Assembly (NCBI RefSeq): GCF_020099275.1
Contig: NZ_CP083646.1
Coordinates: 806,001 to 870,000, forward strand
Direction: 5' to 3'
DNA from: Corynebacterium falsenii
GTDB taxonomy: Bacteria; Actinomycetota; Actinomycetes; Mycobacteriales; Mycobacteriaceae
Length of the DNA stretch: 64,000 bases
A program made the position numbers and the translations under genes. Below are positions 47,979-56,743 of this stretch, one piece after another. Every line of letters begins with the position of its first letter. Positions within the stretch are counted from its first letter, which is position 1. The notes under the pieces are model-generated. The model made no database searches and was not told the origin of the DNA. It was given only the letters and a program-made list of their open reading frames with translations.

Positions 47979-48016
47979 AAGCCCCTTGCTGATTAGTAAA
48001 AATCAGCAAGGGGCTT
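47979..48016. terminator. Strong hairpin between clpC and brnQ
   Basis: A perfect 16-base stem starting AAGCCCCTTGCTGATT with a 6-base loop. It ends clpC and also contains the brnQ stop codon on the other strand, so it probably serves both convergent genes. Confidence 0.85.
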
Positions 48017-49397
48017 GAGTCGTTGCGGCACGGCGAATATCAATCACCACGGCGATGGCCGTCAGCACGATGGTGGGCACTAGCCACCCCATGCCTTGGC
48101 TGAGGAGAGGAATCCAGCTGAGGGCGTCGAGAAGAGAACCAACCGGGGCGCCCAGCGAGGCCGCGAGATCAAGAACGGAAAACGCGAACGCCACCGTCAC
48201 TGCGGTGCGATACGCCAGCGGCATCTCGATGTCGCGGCGGAGCAGATGCACAAACGTCATGGCGATCAGCGCGATGGCGGGCGGATAGATGAGCCCGATG
48301 ATCGACCCGGATACCGCGAGAATGCGCTCCAGGCCGAGGTTGGCCAGCAACAGCCCAACGACCGCGAGGATCAACGCCCACCACCGGTAGCTGATCTGGG
48401 GGACGAGCTCGTGGAAGAACGAGGACGTTGAGGCGGTGAGGCCAATGACGGTGGTGAGGCAAGCGAGCAGCACGATGAGGGAGAACACGGCCTCGCCGGT
48501 GGTGCCCATCGTCAGTTCGGCGGCGTGGCTGAGCAGGGCCGCGCCGTCCGAGTAGTCGCGGTCCTGCGGCATGGCCGTGCCAACGTAGCCGAGGCCCAAG
48601 TAGACGAGCAACAGGAAGAATCCCGCGATGGCGGAGGCGAGGATCGTCACGCGCACGACCGACCGGTGGGAGGTGACGCCGCGGTTGCTAAACGAGGTGA
48701 CAACAATGAGGGCAAAAGCCAGTGCCGCGATGGAATCCATCGTGAAATAGCCCTGCAGGATGCCGGCGACGAAGGGGCCATCGGCGAACTTCTCCGCGGG
48801 CTGCGGCATGGGGGTGTGGAGGTTGCGGAACGCCGAGACGGCCAGCACGACCAGCAGGATCAGCAGAGCTGGGGTGAGGATGCGCCCGACGGTATCCACG
48901 ACTTTGCCGGGCCAGAGCGTGAGCGCGAACGCGACGGCGAAGAAGACTCCGGTGCCGACCAGGCGCCACCACGGGCCATCCAGGTGGAAGGTGGATTCTA
49001 CACCCAGCTCGTAGCCGATGGCTGCGGCGCGGGGCACGCCGTAGAACGCGCCGATGGAGAGGTACACCACCAGCGAAAAGATCAGCCCGAAGAGGCTACC
49101 GGCGCGGGCGGCGAGGTCGCGCACGCCGGAGCCCGAGATAGCCACCGCGATGACGGTGAGGATGGGTAGCAGCACGCCCGTGGCGAGGAAGCCGATGATC
49201 GCGGGCCAGAAGTTCGTGCCCGCCTCTAGGCCGAGCATCGGCGGGAAGATGAGATTGCCCGCGCCGAAGAACATGGAAAACAGCATGAGGCCCACGGCGG
49301 CTGTGGTGATGATGTTCGAGCGGGGGCCGGAGGTGGGCCCAGAAGTGGCTCCAGAAGTAGGCCCAGAAGTAGGCGCGGCGGATGCACGGGAAGGCAC
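48003..49397 (-). CDS. brnQ: Branched-chain amino acid:cation symporter BrnQ
   Basis: A 464-residue LIVCS-family carrier with 12 membrane helices that imports leucine, isoleucine and valine with sodium or protons. The signature LMLFSMFFGAGNLIFPPMLGLEAG at residues 37-60 is diagnostic. GLTASTSSFFHELVPQISYR near 325 is another family segment. The N-terminal 28 residues are a Thr/Ser/Gly/Pro repeat (TSGPTSGATSGP), not part of the usual fold. The GTG start at 49397 has GAGGAG 11 bases upstream, slightly far. Its stop lies inside the clpC/brnQ terminator hairpin. Confidence 0.93.
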   Translation of the reverse strand: MPSRASAAPTSGPTSGATSGPTSGPRSNIITTAAVGLMLFSMFFGAGNLIFPPMLGLEAGTNFWPAIIGFLATGVLLPILTVIAVAISGSGVRDLAARAGSLFGLIFSLVVYLSIGAFYGVPRAAAIGYELGVESTFHLDGPWWRLVGTGVFFAVAFALTLWPGKVVDTVGRILTPALLILLVVLAVSAFRNLHTPMPQPAEKFADGPFVAGILQGYFTMDSIAALAFALIVVTSFSNRGVTSHRSVVRVTILASAIAGFFLLLVYLGLGYVGTAMPQDRDYSDGAALLSHAAELTMGTTGEAVFSLIVLLACLTTVIGLTASTSSFFHELVPQISYRWWALILAVVGLLLANLGLERILAVSGSIIGLIYPPAIALIAMTFVHLLRRDIEMPLAYRTAVTVAFAFSVLDLAASLGAPVGSLLDALSWIPLLSQGMGWLVPTIVLTAIAVVIDIRRAATTQAPC

Positions 49398-49507
49398 GGC
49401 GGAGGGATCTCCTCAAGCAAGTGGTGCACGCGGCGCTGGTGCCAGCAAGGGGGTGGCGCTGGTCAGCGGCTGCGCTGCACACGGTCAGCAGGTGGTCAAA
49501 GCACCCG

Positions 49508-50077
49508 TTAGCTTAGTCTGACCACTGCCTGGGCCATGGCGTGGAGGGTGTCTTTCGCTCGCGCGATGTCTTCTTGCGTGGATGCGACCTCGGCCGCGCG
49601 CATGATGGCGGCATTGAGCAGAGACATGTCCATGGGGGATACGCCCGGGCAGAACTCGGCCAGGATCTTCTTGAACCCGGAGTGCGATTGCTGCACTTTC
49701 TCCTCGGCGAATGCTTCGGGGAAGTTCTGGGCGGCGGTCATCAGGGGTCCGTGTGAGCCGTGGATGAACAGGTCTAAGGTGGCATCCACGTAGGCGCAGA
49801 TGCGTTCTGTTGGCTCCGGCGGGGCCACCGCGACCTCGCGCTCCAGGCGCTCATTCCACGCTTCCGTGGAGAGCAAGAGGAGCTGCACCATGAGGTCGTG
49901 CTGGGAGGAGACGTACCGGTAGACGCTCGGGCGGGCGAGCCCGACCTCGGTGGCGATGTCGCCGACGGTGGGGACTTTGCCGTGGCCTTCGACGATCAAC
50001 CGTTCCGCGGCCTCGAGTACCGCGCGGTGCTGTACCGCGCGGTGCTGCGCCACGGTTGTTTCGGTGATTTTCGGCAT
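49508..50077 (-). CDS. TetR/AcrR family regulator
   Basis: A 189-residue repressor. The N-terminal helix-turn-helix is KVPTVGDIATEVGLARPSVYRYVSSQHDL at about residues 34-62, shown here only as its family pattern: TVGDIATEVGLARPSVYRYV. The start carries a short duplicated AQHRAVQHRAV. The ligand-binding C-terminal domain is helical and unremarkable. It is the last gene behind the ABC permease and ATPase (39 bases after the ATPase), so it most likely controls that exporter through the inverted repeats at 52018-52062. The effector is unknown. Confidence 0.87.
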   Translation of the reverse strand: MPKITETTVAQHRAVQHRAVLEAAERLIVEGHGKVPTVGDIATEVGLARPSVYRYVSSQHDLMVQLLLLSTEAWNERLEREVAVAPPEPTERICAYVDATLDLFIHGSHGPLMTAAQNFPEAFAEEKVQQSHSGFKKILAEFCPGVSPMDMSLLNAAIMRAAEVASTQEDIARAKDTLHAMAQAVVRLS

Positions 50078-50116
50078 GTGCTCGAGTCTAGAGAAGCTGG
50101 GGAAGAAGCAGAACTT

Positions 50117-50791
50117 CTAGTCGAACAGTCTGAGGCGGCCGTCGACCATTTCGTAGACCTTGTCGCAGTGGCTCAGCACGTCGTGATCGTGCGTGACCAT
50201 CACGCCGGCGACGTTGAACTCGTGGCACTCTCTGGCCAGCAGCGCCACGATGTCCTGCGAACGGGTGCGGTCCAGGGCCGCGGTGGGCTCATCGACCAGC
50301 AGCACCTGGGGATCGCCAACGAGGGCTCGGGCGATGCCCACCCGCTGCCGCTCGCCGCCGGAGAGCTTCCCGGGGCGGTGCTTGGCCCGCTCGGTCATGC
50401 CGACCTTCTCCAACAGCTCAGCGTTGGAGTAGCGGCCGCGCTTGCCCACCACGCGGGCGGCGAGCTCGAGCTGTTGCTCAGCCGTGAGCGCGGGCGGCAG
50501 GCTTCCCGATGATTGGAAGACGAAGCCGATGTGCTCGCGGCGGATGCGGGCCAGCCCGGCGCTATCGAGCTCGGTGATGTCCTCGCCCGCGATGCGCACG
50601 CGGCCGGAATCCGGTGTGGTGAGGGCACCAGCGACGGCCAGCAGCGTGGACTTTCCTGAGCCGGAGGGGCCCACCACGGCCACGAATTCTCCGGGGTTAA
50701 CGGCGAGGGTGACGTTACCGAGTGCGGTGACATGTGAATCGCCGTCGGTGTAGGTCACAGAGACGTCCGTTAGTTCCAGTGCGGTGCTCAT
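50117..50791 (-). CDS. ABC transporter ATPase (MacB/LolD-like)
   Basis: A 224-residue nucleotide-binding subunit. Walker A is GPSGSGKSTLLAV near residue 39. The LolD/MacB-type Q-loop is IGFVFQSSGSLPP near 90. The ABC signature LSGGERQRVGIARALVG is near 142, and Walker B VLLVDEPTAALD near 165. Such ATPases drive a mechanotransmission-type permease that exports lipids, peptides or drugs without crossing the whole bilayer channel. Its ATG overlaps the permease stop by 4 bases (ATGA), so the two are one complex. Confidence 0.93.
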   Translation of the reverse strand: MSTALELTDVSVTYTDGDSHVTALGNVTLAVNPGEFVAVVGPSGSGKSTLLAVAGALTTPDSGRVRIAGEDITELDSAGLARIRREHIGFVFQSSGSLPPALTAEQQLELAARVVGKRGRYSNAELLEKVGMTERAKHRPGKLSGGERQRVGIARALVGDPQVLLVDEPTAALDRTRSQDIVALLARECHEFNVAGVMVTHDHDVLSHCDKVYEMVDGRLRLFD

Positions 50792-51936
50792 CGATTTTCT
50801 CCTAGGGCTGCAAGGGGGTTGGCTCGGGTGACGCGGAAGACGGCGACCAGGGCGCCGATGAGGCCAGAGACGAAGAGGATCACGCTACCGCCGAGGACGG
50901 ATTGCAGCTCGGTGGCATAGGGCATCGCGGTGGTCTCCAGGAGGCTACCCAGGCCCACAGCGATGAGCGCGCCGACGATGATGGAGGCCGCGAGAATGAT
51001 CACTGCCTGGCCGAGGCTATCGAGCAGCAGGTACTTCTTCGTGGATCCCATGGCGCGCAGGGTTGCGATGCTGCCCGCGCGCTGAATGGTCCAGACCAGG
51101 AAGAACGCGCCGGTGACGAGAGCGGCGATGATGTAGAGGAACCACTTGATCATGGACAGCGTCATCATCTCGGCCGTGTAGCCGGGGGAGGACTGGAAGC
51201 TTTCCTCTAGGGTGCGCACGGTGAGGCCGGATTCTTCGGACAGTGCAGAGGTATCGGCCGTGCCAGAGGTCTGCGCCGCGATGACCGAAGCTTCGGTGTA
51301 GGCAGCCGGGTTCACGGCTTCGCCCTTGCGCGCTCCAGCGCGGATCTCCTGCCACACGTCGAGGGGCAGGTAGGCCATGTCGACGTGGCCGAAGGTGCGC
51401 TGGCCGTCGGTGAATCCGATGACGTGCAGGGCCGTGTCCAGCCGGTCGATCGTGATGGTATCGCCCACGGCAATGCCTTCGTCCTGCAGTGTGGAGGACA
51501 CAATGATGTCGTGTTTCGTGTGGGTCGGGGCGTTGGGGTGCGGCTGGGTGCTCATCGCCGGCAGGCCTTCCGGGGCCACGAAGGATCCGGGTACGACGCC
51601 CAAGAGGGTGAGGTCCACGGCCTTGCCATTTTGGTTGTGGGCGTTGGCGATCGTCAGCCCCAGCGGGGTGGCTTCCTCGACGCTGTCGAGGTGGGAGAAC
51701 GTGGCTGCCTCGGAGACATCCACGACGGAGCGGGTGAAAGCCGAGTCCGTTTGTGTTCCGTTGGCGAAGGCAATCACATCGCTGTCGGTGGCTTTGAGGC
51801 CCGAGACACCGTCGTTGACGAGGCCGGCGGTGAGTCCAGAGATGATGACCACGAGCATAGACATGAGCGCAAGGACTGCACCCATGAGGAGGAATCGCGT
51901 GCGCGCAAAGAGAATCTCGCGCCAGGCTAGATACAT
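50788..51936 (-). CDS. FtsX-like ABC permease
   Basis: A 382-residue permease with the MacB/FtsX layout. One helix lies at 17-38, then a large outside domain to about 260. Three helices follow near 265-290, 308-332 and 350-372. The first half of the C-terminal FtsX domain contains VWTIQRAGSIATLRAMGSTKKYLLL, a family hallmark, written here as its core RAGSIATLRAMGST. It overlaps the ATPase gene by 4 bases and is the first gene of the operon. The ATG follows AGGAAG. Substrate is unknown; TetR control suggests a toxic or lipophilic compound. Confidence 0.9.
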   Translation of the reverse strand: MYLAWREILFARTRFLLMGAVLALMSMLVVIISGLTAGLVNDGVSGLKATDSDVIAFANGTQTDSAFTRSVVDVSEAATFSHLDSVEEATPLGLTIANAHNQNGKAVDLTLLGVVPGSFVAPEGLPAMSTQPHPNAPTHTKHDIIVSSTLQDEGIAVGDTITIDRLDTALHVIGFTDGQRTFGHVDMAYLPLDVWQEIRAGARKGEAVNPAAYTEASVIAAQTSGTADTSALSEESGLTVRTLEESFQSSPGYTAEMMTLSMIKWFLYIIAALVTGAFFLVWTIQRAGSIATLRAMGSTKKYLLLDSLGQAVIILAASIIVGALIAVGLGSLLETTAMPYATELQSVLGGSVILFVSGLIGALVAVFRVTRANPLAALGENR

Positions 51937-51984
51937 GATGAAGCTTCCTGGAAATTCTTAAGGAGATCGGTAAGGAGATCGGTA

Positions 51985-52012
51985 GGTCGACGGCAGGTAT
52001 GCTGCGTCGACC
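51985..52012 (-). promoter_or_regulatory. Inverted repeat in the exporter leader
   Basis: GGTCGACG and CGTCGACC flank 12 bases, 49 bases before the permease start. It could form a hairpin in the leader or be a protein site. Two copies of GGAGATCGGTA lie just downstream of it. Confidence 0.45.
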
Positions 52013-52017
52013 CACAT

Positions 52018-52062
52018 GTTAGCAACAGTATGTTTCTAACTTAGAATCAGGGTGTTGCTAAC
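52018..52062 (-). promoter_or_regulatory. Candidate TetR operator of the ABC exporter operon
   Basis: GTTAGCAACA (52018-52027) pairs with TGTTTCTAAC (52031-52040), one mismatch, and again exactly with TGTTGCTAAC (52053-52062). The three half-sites cover the likely promoter of the permease-ATPase-TetR operon and the last codons of mutY. Confidence 0.6.
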
Positions 52063-53014
52063 GTGGGAGCGCCAACCCCCGAGGCTCCTCCCCAACAGTC
52101 ACCACCAGCTCATCGGCCACCAGCGAGCGCACGGCTCGCTCCAACTGCGCCTGATCCGCCCACACCGCCGCGATCTGTGCCCACTCCACCTGCGAATTCG
52201 GCGATTCCCGCAACAGCGCCATCACCTTGCCCCGCACCTGCCGATCCGTCCCGGCGAACTTTTGCACGCGCCGGGCCGCCTGGCTGGCCTCCGCCTCGCT
52301 GGGGGCGGGGCAGCCCGCCTGGACCCACGCGCACTCACCGCGCAGCGGGCACTCGTCGCACTTCGGCGACCGCGCCGTGCACACCAAAGCGCCCAATTCC
52401 ATGAGTGAACTACACATGAGGTTGGCCGCGTCGCGGTCAGCGGGATCGGCATTGTGGGCGGCGTAGTGGCGTCGGATCAAAAAAGGATCGGGGTCCACCC
52501 ACGGCAACAAATCCGCGACGTCCACGAGGTCCGCCGACCGCGCCGGACCGACCAAAAAAGCGCCCTTGACCAGGCGCGAATACACCCTGCGCACGTTGGT
52601 ATCCACCACGGGAACAGCCTGACCGAACGCGAACGCGGCCACCGCTCGCGCGGTGTAGGCCCCGATCCCAGGCAGCGCTTCCAACTCCGCGACCGTCTCC
52701 GGCACACGCCCTTTGTGGTGCTCGACGCAGCCCTGAGCCGCCAACTGCAACCGCAGGGCCCTTCGGGGGTAGCCCAAGTTCGCCCACATCGTAAGGACAT
52801 CGGCCTTCGATGCCTCAGCGAGATCGGACGGTGTCGGCCAGCGCTTCATCCACGCCTCCCACAGGGGGATGACCCGGGCGACCGGGGTCTGCTGGGCCAT
52901 GATTTCGCTGACGAGGATGGCCCACGGGGTGGTGTCCGGATGGCGCCACGGTAGTGCACGACCGTGTTCCGCGAACCACGAGTTGAGCTTTGCGCACAAA
53001 ATCTGAGTGTTCAT
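52058..53014 (-). CDS. mutY: A/G-specific adenine glycosylase
   Basis: A 318-residue base-excision enzyme that removes adenine paired with 8-oxoguanine. The catalytic Glu is in SEIMAQQTPVARVIP near residue 36. The helix-hairpin-helix with catalytic Asp is LPGIGAYTARAVAAFAFG followed by VPVVDTNVRRVYSRL near 110-135. The iron-sulfur Cys pattern CTARSPKCDECPLRGEC lies near 193. The C-terminal NUDIX-like recognition domain is short, as in many actinobacteria. The ATG at 53014 follows GTGGAGAA. It is divergent from the carbonic anhydrase gene, the order known in mycobacteria. Confidence 0.94.
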   Translation of the reverse strand: MNTQILCAKLNSWFAEHGRALPWRHPDTTPWAILVSEIMAQQTPVARVIPLWEAWMKRWPTPSDLAEASKADVLTMWANLGYPRRALRLQLAAQGCVEHHKGRVPETVAELEALPGIGAYTARAVAAFAFGQAVPVVDTNVRRVYSRLVKGAFLVGPARSADLVDVADLLPWVDPDPFLIRRHYAAHNADPADRDAANLMCSSLMELGALVCTARSPKCDECPLRGECAWVQAGCPAPSEAEASQAARRVQKFAGTDRQVRGKVMALLRESPNSQVEWAQIAAVWADQAQLERAVRSLVADELVVTVGEEPRGLALPR

Positions 53015-53050
53015 TTCTCCACCACAGTAGTGCGGGGCACAATGAAAGTT

Positions 53051-53746
53051 ATGAGCACTGCACCAAACACAGCTGAACCTGCAAAGAAGAGGTCCGAGAA
53101 GACCCCGCTCGAAGCGTGGGAATCCCTGCGCGAAGGCAACGAGCGCTTCATGAAGCAGGATTCCGACCACCCGAACCAGGACCGCCACCGCCGCCAGGCC
53201 GTGCAGGCGGGGCAGCGACCGCACGCGGTTGTGCTCGCGTGCTCAGACTCGCGCGCGCCTGTGGAGATCCTGTTTGACCAGGGTTTGGGCGACGTCTTCG
53301 TGATCCGCACCGCCGGCGAAATCACCGACCTGTCCGTGCTGGCCAGCCTGGAATTCGCGGTGGACTCCCTGCAGGTGCCGCTGGTGGTTGTGCTGGGCCA
53401 CGAGAAGTGCGGCGCCGTGGCGGCCGCATCCAAGGCGCTGGACACGGGCGATATGCCAAACGGTTTCCAGCGCGTGCTGGTGGAGAAGGTCACGCCGTCT
53501 CTGCTGTCCGCGAAGAAGCTGGGGCTGGATGGGATCGAGAACTTCGAGCGCAACCATGTGCGCGAGATCGCCAACCACATCGTGGATCGCTCCCCGGAGG
53601 TGCAGCAGCGCGTGGCCGATGGGCGCTGTGCCGTGGTGGGGCTGCGGTACCGACTGTCCGACGGCCTGGCTGAGCCGCTGGTGAGCTACGGCCTGGACAT
53701 CGAGGGTGCCGAGCAGCTGCGGGTGGAGGAGCTGCACAAGAGCTAG
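53051..53746 (+). CDS. Beta-class carbonic anhydrase
   Basis: A 231-residue zinc enzyme that hydrates CO2 to bicarbonate for carboxylation reactions. Zinc ligands are Cys in VVLACSDSRAPVEIL and the His-x2-Cys of LGHEKCGAVAAA near residue 118. The Asp-Arg pair of SDSR is intact. The ATG at 53051 is preferred because CACAAT sits 7 bases upstream as a -10 box; another ATG 9 bases earlier in frame cannot be excluded. It is divergent from mutY and ends just before a hairpin. Confidence 0.92.
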   Translation: MSTAPNTAEPAKKRSEKTPLEAWESLREGNERFMKQDSDHPNQDRHRRQAVQAGQRPHAVVLACSDSRAPVEILFDQGLGDVFVIRTAGEITDLSVLASLEFAVDSLQVPLVVVLGHEKCGAVAAASKALDTGDMPNGFQRVLVEKVTPSLLSAKKLGLDGIENFERNHVREIANHIVDRSPEVQQRVADGRCAVVGLRYRLSDGLAEPLVSYGLDIEGAEQLRVEELHKS

Positions 53747-53763
53747 CGCCGCGGCTGGCGAAT

Positions 53764-53785
53764 GCCGGGGTGTCTTTACCCCGGC
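53764..53785 (+). terminator. Hairpin after the carbonic anhydrase gene
   Basis: GCCGGGGT and ACCCCGGC form an 8-base stem with a 6-base loop, 18 bases after the stop. No U-run follows. Confidence 0.6.
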
Positions 53786-53815
53786 GACGGCCGGTCGGCT
53801 ATTAGCATGAGGATT

Positions 53816-54550
53816 GTGAACCCAGACAATCGCCACCGCCCCCAACGGCCCCTGCCCCGCGAGGTATACATGCGGCGCAGGATCGCGGCCGTGGTCGTTA
53901 TTGTGCTGGTCATTCTGCTGATCTGGTGGATCGTGTCCGCCCTCAGCGGCGGGGATAACAACGCCGCTACGACCGCGAATACTGCAAGCCAGTCCAGTAC
54001 GGTGTCGAGCAGCGCGAAGCCGAGCGAGTCGAAGAAGGCCGACGCTAGCGCGAGCTCGTCCGAGTCCGAGTCTCCTTCGGGCTCCGAGTCGGCAACGGAT
54101 ACGGCGAAGCCGTCTGATCCGAATGCTGCGGGAGCAGAAGGCGCAGAGGGCAAGGACACCTGCACCGTCGCGGACCTGCAGGTCACCGCAACGCCGGGTG
54201 AGCCGACGTTCCCCGCAGGCCAGTTGCCGAAGTTCTTCGCCACGATCAAGAACCCCACGAAGGCCGATTGCGTGGTGGATTTCAACACCAATCAGTTGAA
54301 GTTCGAGGTGTTCACCATGAACAACTACGAGCGCGTGTGGGCGGATACGGATTGCAACGCCCCGGAGGTCACGGGAGATGTGACGATCCCGGCTGGTCGG
54401 AGCGTGAACTACGAGCTCGAAGCGTGGTCGCGCACCACCTCCGCGCCGGGCAAGTGCGATAATCGCCAGCCCGTGAGCCCCGGCAACTACCTGCTGTACG
54501 CCCACGTGGGCGATAACACCTCGCAGCCGGCCACCTTCAACCTCGGGTAG
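53816..54550 (+). CDS. Membrane-anchored secreted protein of unknown family
   Basis: A 244-residue protein. A short basic start (RHRPQRPLPREVYMRRR) precedes one membrane helix (about residues 21-40, VVVIVLVILLIWWIV). A Ser/Ala/Glu-rich linker continues to about 115. The outer domain has four cysteines (DTCTVADLQV, KADCVVDF, TDCNAPEV, GKCDNRQ) and an immunoglobulin-like beta pattern (FFATIKNPTKADC, NYLLYAHVGDN). The GTG at 53816 lies 7 bases behind TAGCAT, a leaderless arrangement; an ATG at 53807 is the alternative. It is convergent with radA. I do not recognise the family; similar anchored proteins lie in this place in other corynebacteria only by general impression. Confidence 0.75.
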   Translation: MNPDNRHRPQRPLPREVYMRRRIAAVVVIVLVILLIWWIVSALSGGDNNAATTANTASQSSTVSSSAKPSESKKADASASSSESESPSGSESATDTAKPSDPNAAGAEGAEGKDTCTVADLQVTATPGEPTFPAGQLPKFFATIKNPTKADCVVDFNTNQLKFEVFTMNNYERVWADTDCNAPEVTGDVTIPAGRSVNYELEAWSRTTSAPGKCDNRQPVSPGNYLLYAHVGDNTSQPATFNLG

Positions 54551-54577
54551 CTGGAACCAGCTCGACCTAGTGAGAAC

Positions 54578-56032
54578 CTAGTCCCGCGTGCCGAGCCCGC
54601 AGTGTCGCACGGCCTCGCACAGAGTGGACACTTCCGTGACCTGCATGCCCTTCGGGGTGTCGTAGAGGCAGTGCTTGGGCACGAGCGTGTGGGTGAATCC
54701 TAACCTAGCGGCTTCGGCAAGGCGCTGGGTGAGCTGGGGGACCCGGCGCACCTCGCCACCCAGGCCCACTTCACCCACGGCCACGAGCCCGAGAGGCAGG
54801 GGAGCGCGCGCCGCAGTGGATGCCAGCGCCAGCCCCGTGGCCAGGTCCGCGGAAGGCTCCTGGATCCGCATGCCACCAACGGTGGCGGCATACACCTCCT
54901 TGTCGCCCAGAGCCAGGCCGCAGCGCTCGGAGAGCACCGCGAGGTTCATGGATACCCGGCTGGCATCCATGCCCGTGACGTACCGCTTGGGATTCTTGAA
55001 TTCGCTGGTCAGCGCGAGCGTTTGGAGCTCTCCGACAATGGCGCGCCTGCCGTCCATCACCACGGTCACGGCCGTACCAGTCACCGACTCGGTGCGGTGG
55101 TGCAGGAATAGCCCGCTGGGGTCGCTGACTTCGCGGATGCCGTGTGCCGTTTGCTCGAAGCACCCGACCTCGTCTGTGGCGCCGAAGCGGTTCTTGATGC
55201 CCCGCAGAAAGCGCATGGAGGAGTGTTTGTCTCCCTCAAAGTTCAGCACCACGTCCACGAGGTGCTCGATGGTGCGCGGGCCCGCCACGTTGCCATCCTT
55301 GGTGACGTGGCCGACCGCGATAATCGGGATACCAGTGAGCTTCGCCAGGGTGGTGAGGGTGCTGGTGACCGCGCGGGTCTGCGCCACACCGCCAGCCACA
55401 CCTTCGACTCCCGTGGCCTGCAGGGTCTGCAGCGAGTCCACGATGACGAGCTCCGGCTGGATGGCATCGATCTGCGCGAGGGCCTGCTCGAGGTCATTCT
55501 CGTTCGCCAAGTAGAGCCGGTCATCGAGCGCGCCGGTGCGCTCCGCCCGGTGGCGCACTTGCCCCACGGATTCCTCCGCCGTGAGGATCAGCACCGTGCG
55601 CCCGCTCTTCGCCCAGCTCGCGGCGACCTCCAGCAGCAGGGTGGATTTGCCCACGCCCGGCTCACCCGCCAGCAGCACAGCACTCCCGGGCACGATGCCG
55701 CCGCCCAGCACCCGGTCGAGCTCCGCGAGGCCAGATTTGCGGTGCTGCGCAATCGTGGGGTCGATCTTCGTGACAGGCTGCGCAGCACTCGAGGGGACCA
55801 GGCCCCCGGCCCCCAACACTCCGGGTGCTCCGCCGGACCTGCCGCCATCGGGCATCGCCATGCTCCCACCGCGGCCGGCCTTGCCCCGAATACCCAACGC
55901 CTGGGCGGAGGAGACCCGTTCCTCTAGCGAGCCCCACTCCCCGCAGGACGGGCACTTGCCCATCCACTTGCTCACCTGGTGCCCACATTGGGAGCACACG
56001 TAGGTGCTGGTTCTCTTCGTGCTTTTCGCCAT
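54578..56032 (-). CDS. radA: DNA repair ATPase RadA
   Basis: A 484-residue RecA-like helicase-type protein that processes recombination intermediates. Zinc-finger cysteines are at 13, 16, 27 and 30. Walker A is AGEPGVGKSTLLLEV near residue 127. The RadA-specific KNRFG motif lies in RGIKNRFGATDEVG near 280. The last 170 residues form a Lon-like domain (VGEVGLGGEVRRVPQLTQR). Between residues 45 and 90 a Gly-rich linker is longer than in E. coli. The ATG at 56032 has only weak upstream GAGCC. It follows the LpqE-like gene in the order known from M. tuberculosis (lpqE-radA). Confidence 0.95.
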   Translation of the reverse strand: MAKSTKRTSTYVCSQCGHQVSKWMGKCPSCGEWGSLEERVSSAQALGIRGKAGRGGSMAMPDGGRSGGAPGVLGAGGLVPSSAAQPVTKIDPTIAQHRKSGLAELDRVLGGGIVPGSAVLLAGEPGVGKSTLLLEVAASWAKSGRTVLILTAEESVGQVRHRAERTGALDDRLYLANENDLEQALAQIDAIQPELVIVDSLQTLQATGVEGVAGGVAQTRAVTSTLTTLAKLTGIPIIAVGHVTKDGNVAGPRTIEHLVDVVLNFEGDKHSSMRFLRGIKNRFGATDEVGCFEQTAHGIREVSDPSGLFLHHRTESVTGTAVTVVMDGRRAIVGELQTLALTSEFKNPKRYVTGMDASRVSMNLAVLSERCGLALGDKEVYAATVGGMRIQEPSADLATGLALASTAARAPLPLGLVAVGEVGLGGEVRRVPQLTQRLAEAARLGFTHTLVPKHCLYDTPKGMQVTEVSTLCEAVRHCGLGTRD

Positions 56033-56048
56033 GGCTCACATACTAAAA

Positions 56049-56075
56049 CGCGCCACGGACATCATCCGTGGCGCG
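56049..56075 (-). terminator. Intrinsic terminator of the LpqE-like gene
   Basis: An 11-base perfect stem (CGCGCCACGGA on the plus strand) with a 5-base loop. On the minus strand it is followed by TTTTAGTA, so it acts after the gene ending at 56129 and before radA. Confidence 0.8.
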
Positions 56076-56128
56076 GGAACGAAGTGTTCGATTATGCAAG
56101 AAGCTCTCCGCGAGCTTCCGGTTAGCTC

Positions 56129-56743
56129 TTAGTGGCTGCCGCCGTGGCCTGCGTTCTCGTCAGCACCAGTGTGGTAGTCCTTCTGATCCACGAACTGGCC
56201 ATCATCCAGGCGGTACAGCTTGCCTGCCGGCGGGGTGAAAGCAACAACCGGAGCGTTGAGCTCGATGGTGCCGTTGCTGAAGGTGAAGGTGACCTTCTTG
56301 TGGCCGCCCAGGTATACGTCCTTCAGACCGGGGATATCGGTGGAGGCGTAGATATTGCAGGTGGACTCGCGTGCAGCGTTCTCCATGTCCTTCACGTTGC
56401 CGTTCTTGTCAGCAACGATGTTGCAGCCAGGCTTGATCTCCTGCACGGGGATGCCGCTGACCTGCTTGCCCTCAACTTCAACGGACTCCAGGCGGATGGG
56501 AGCCTTATTGTCCGCCAGGTTGCCAGCGGTGAACTTCATCTCCAAGCCGTCATCGGGACCAACCACCACGGCGGCATCGCTCACCGTGGCGAATCCCTGG
56601 GAACCTGACACGCCGTTGACTGCGGCCACCTGGCTGCCGGTCTGGGTGATCTGGCCAGCGCTGCAGGCAGTAAAGGTCAGCGCGGAACCAGCCGCTACCA
56701 GCGCGAGGGTGCCACGCACGGCGAAGGACTTCTGGGACTTCAC
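56129..56743 (-). CDS. LpqE-like lipoprotein
   Basis: A 204-residue lipoprotein. VKSQKSFAVRGTLALVAAG is the signal region, and the lipobox is TFTAC with Cys27. The mature domain is a beta-rich fold with two further cysteines (KPGCNIVAD, ESTCNIYAS). The end HTGADENAGHGGSH is His-rich and could bind metal. The position between radA and carD equals that of LpqE in M. tuberculosis, and this supports the name more than sequence does. The GTG at 56743 is chosen because GGAGG lies 8 bases upstream; an ATG at 56758 contains that site inside the gene. Confidence 0.75.
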   Translation of the reverse strand: MKSQKSFAVRGTLALVAAGSALTFTACSAGQITQTGSQVAAVNGVSGSQGFATVSDAAVVVGPDDGLEMKFTAGNLADNKAPIRLESVEVEGKQVSGIPVQEIKPGCNIVADKNGNVKDMENAARESTCNIYASTDIPGLKDVYLGGHKKVTFTFSNGTIELNAPVVAFTPPAGKLYRLDDGQFVDQKDYHTGADENAGHGGSH

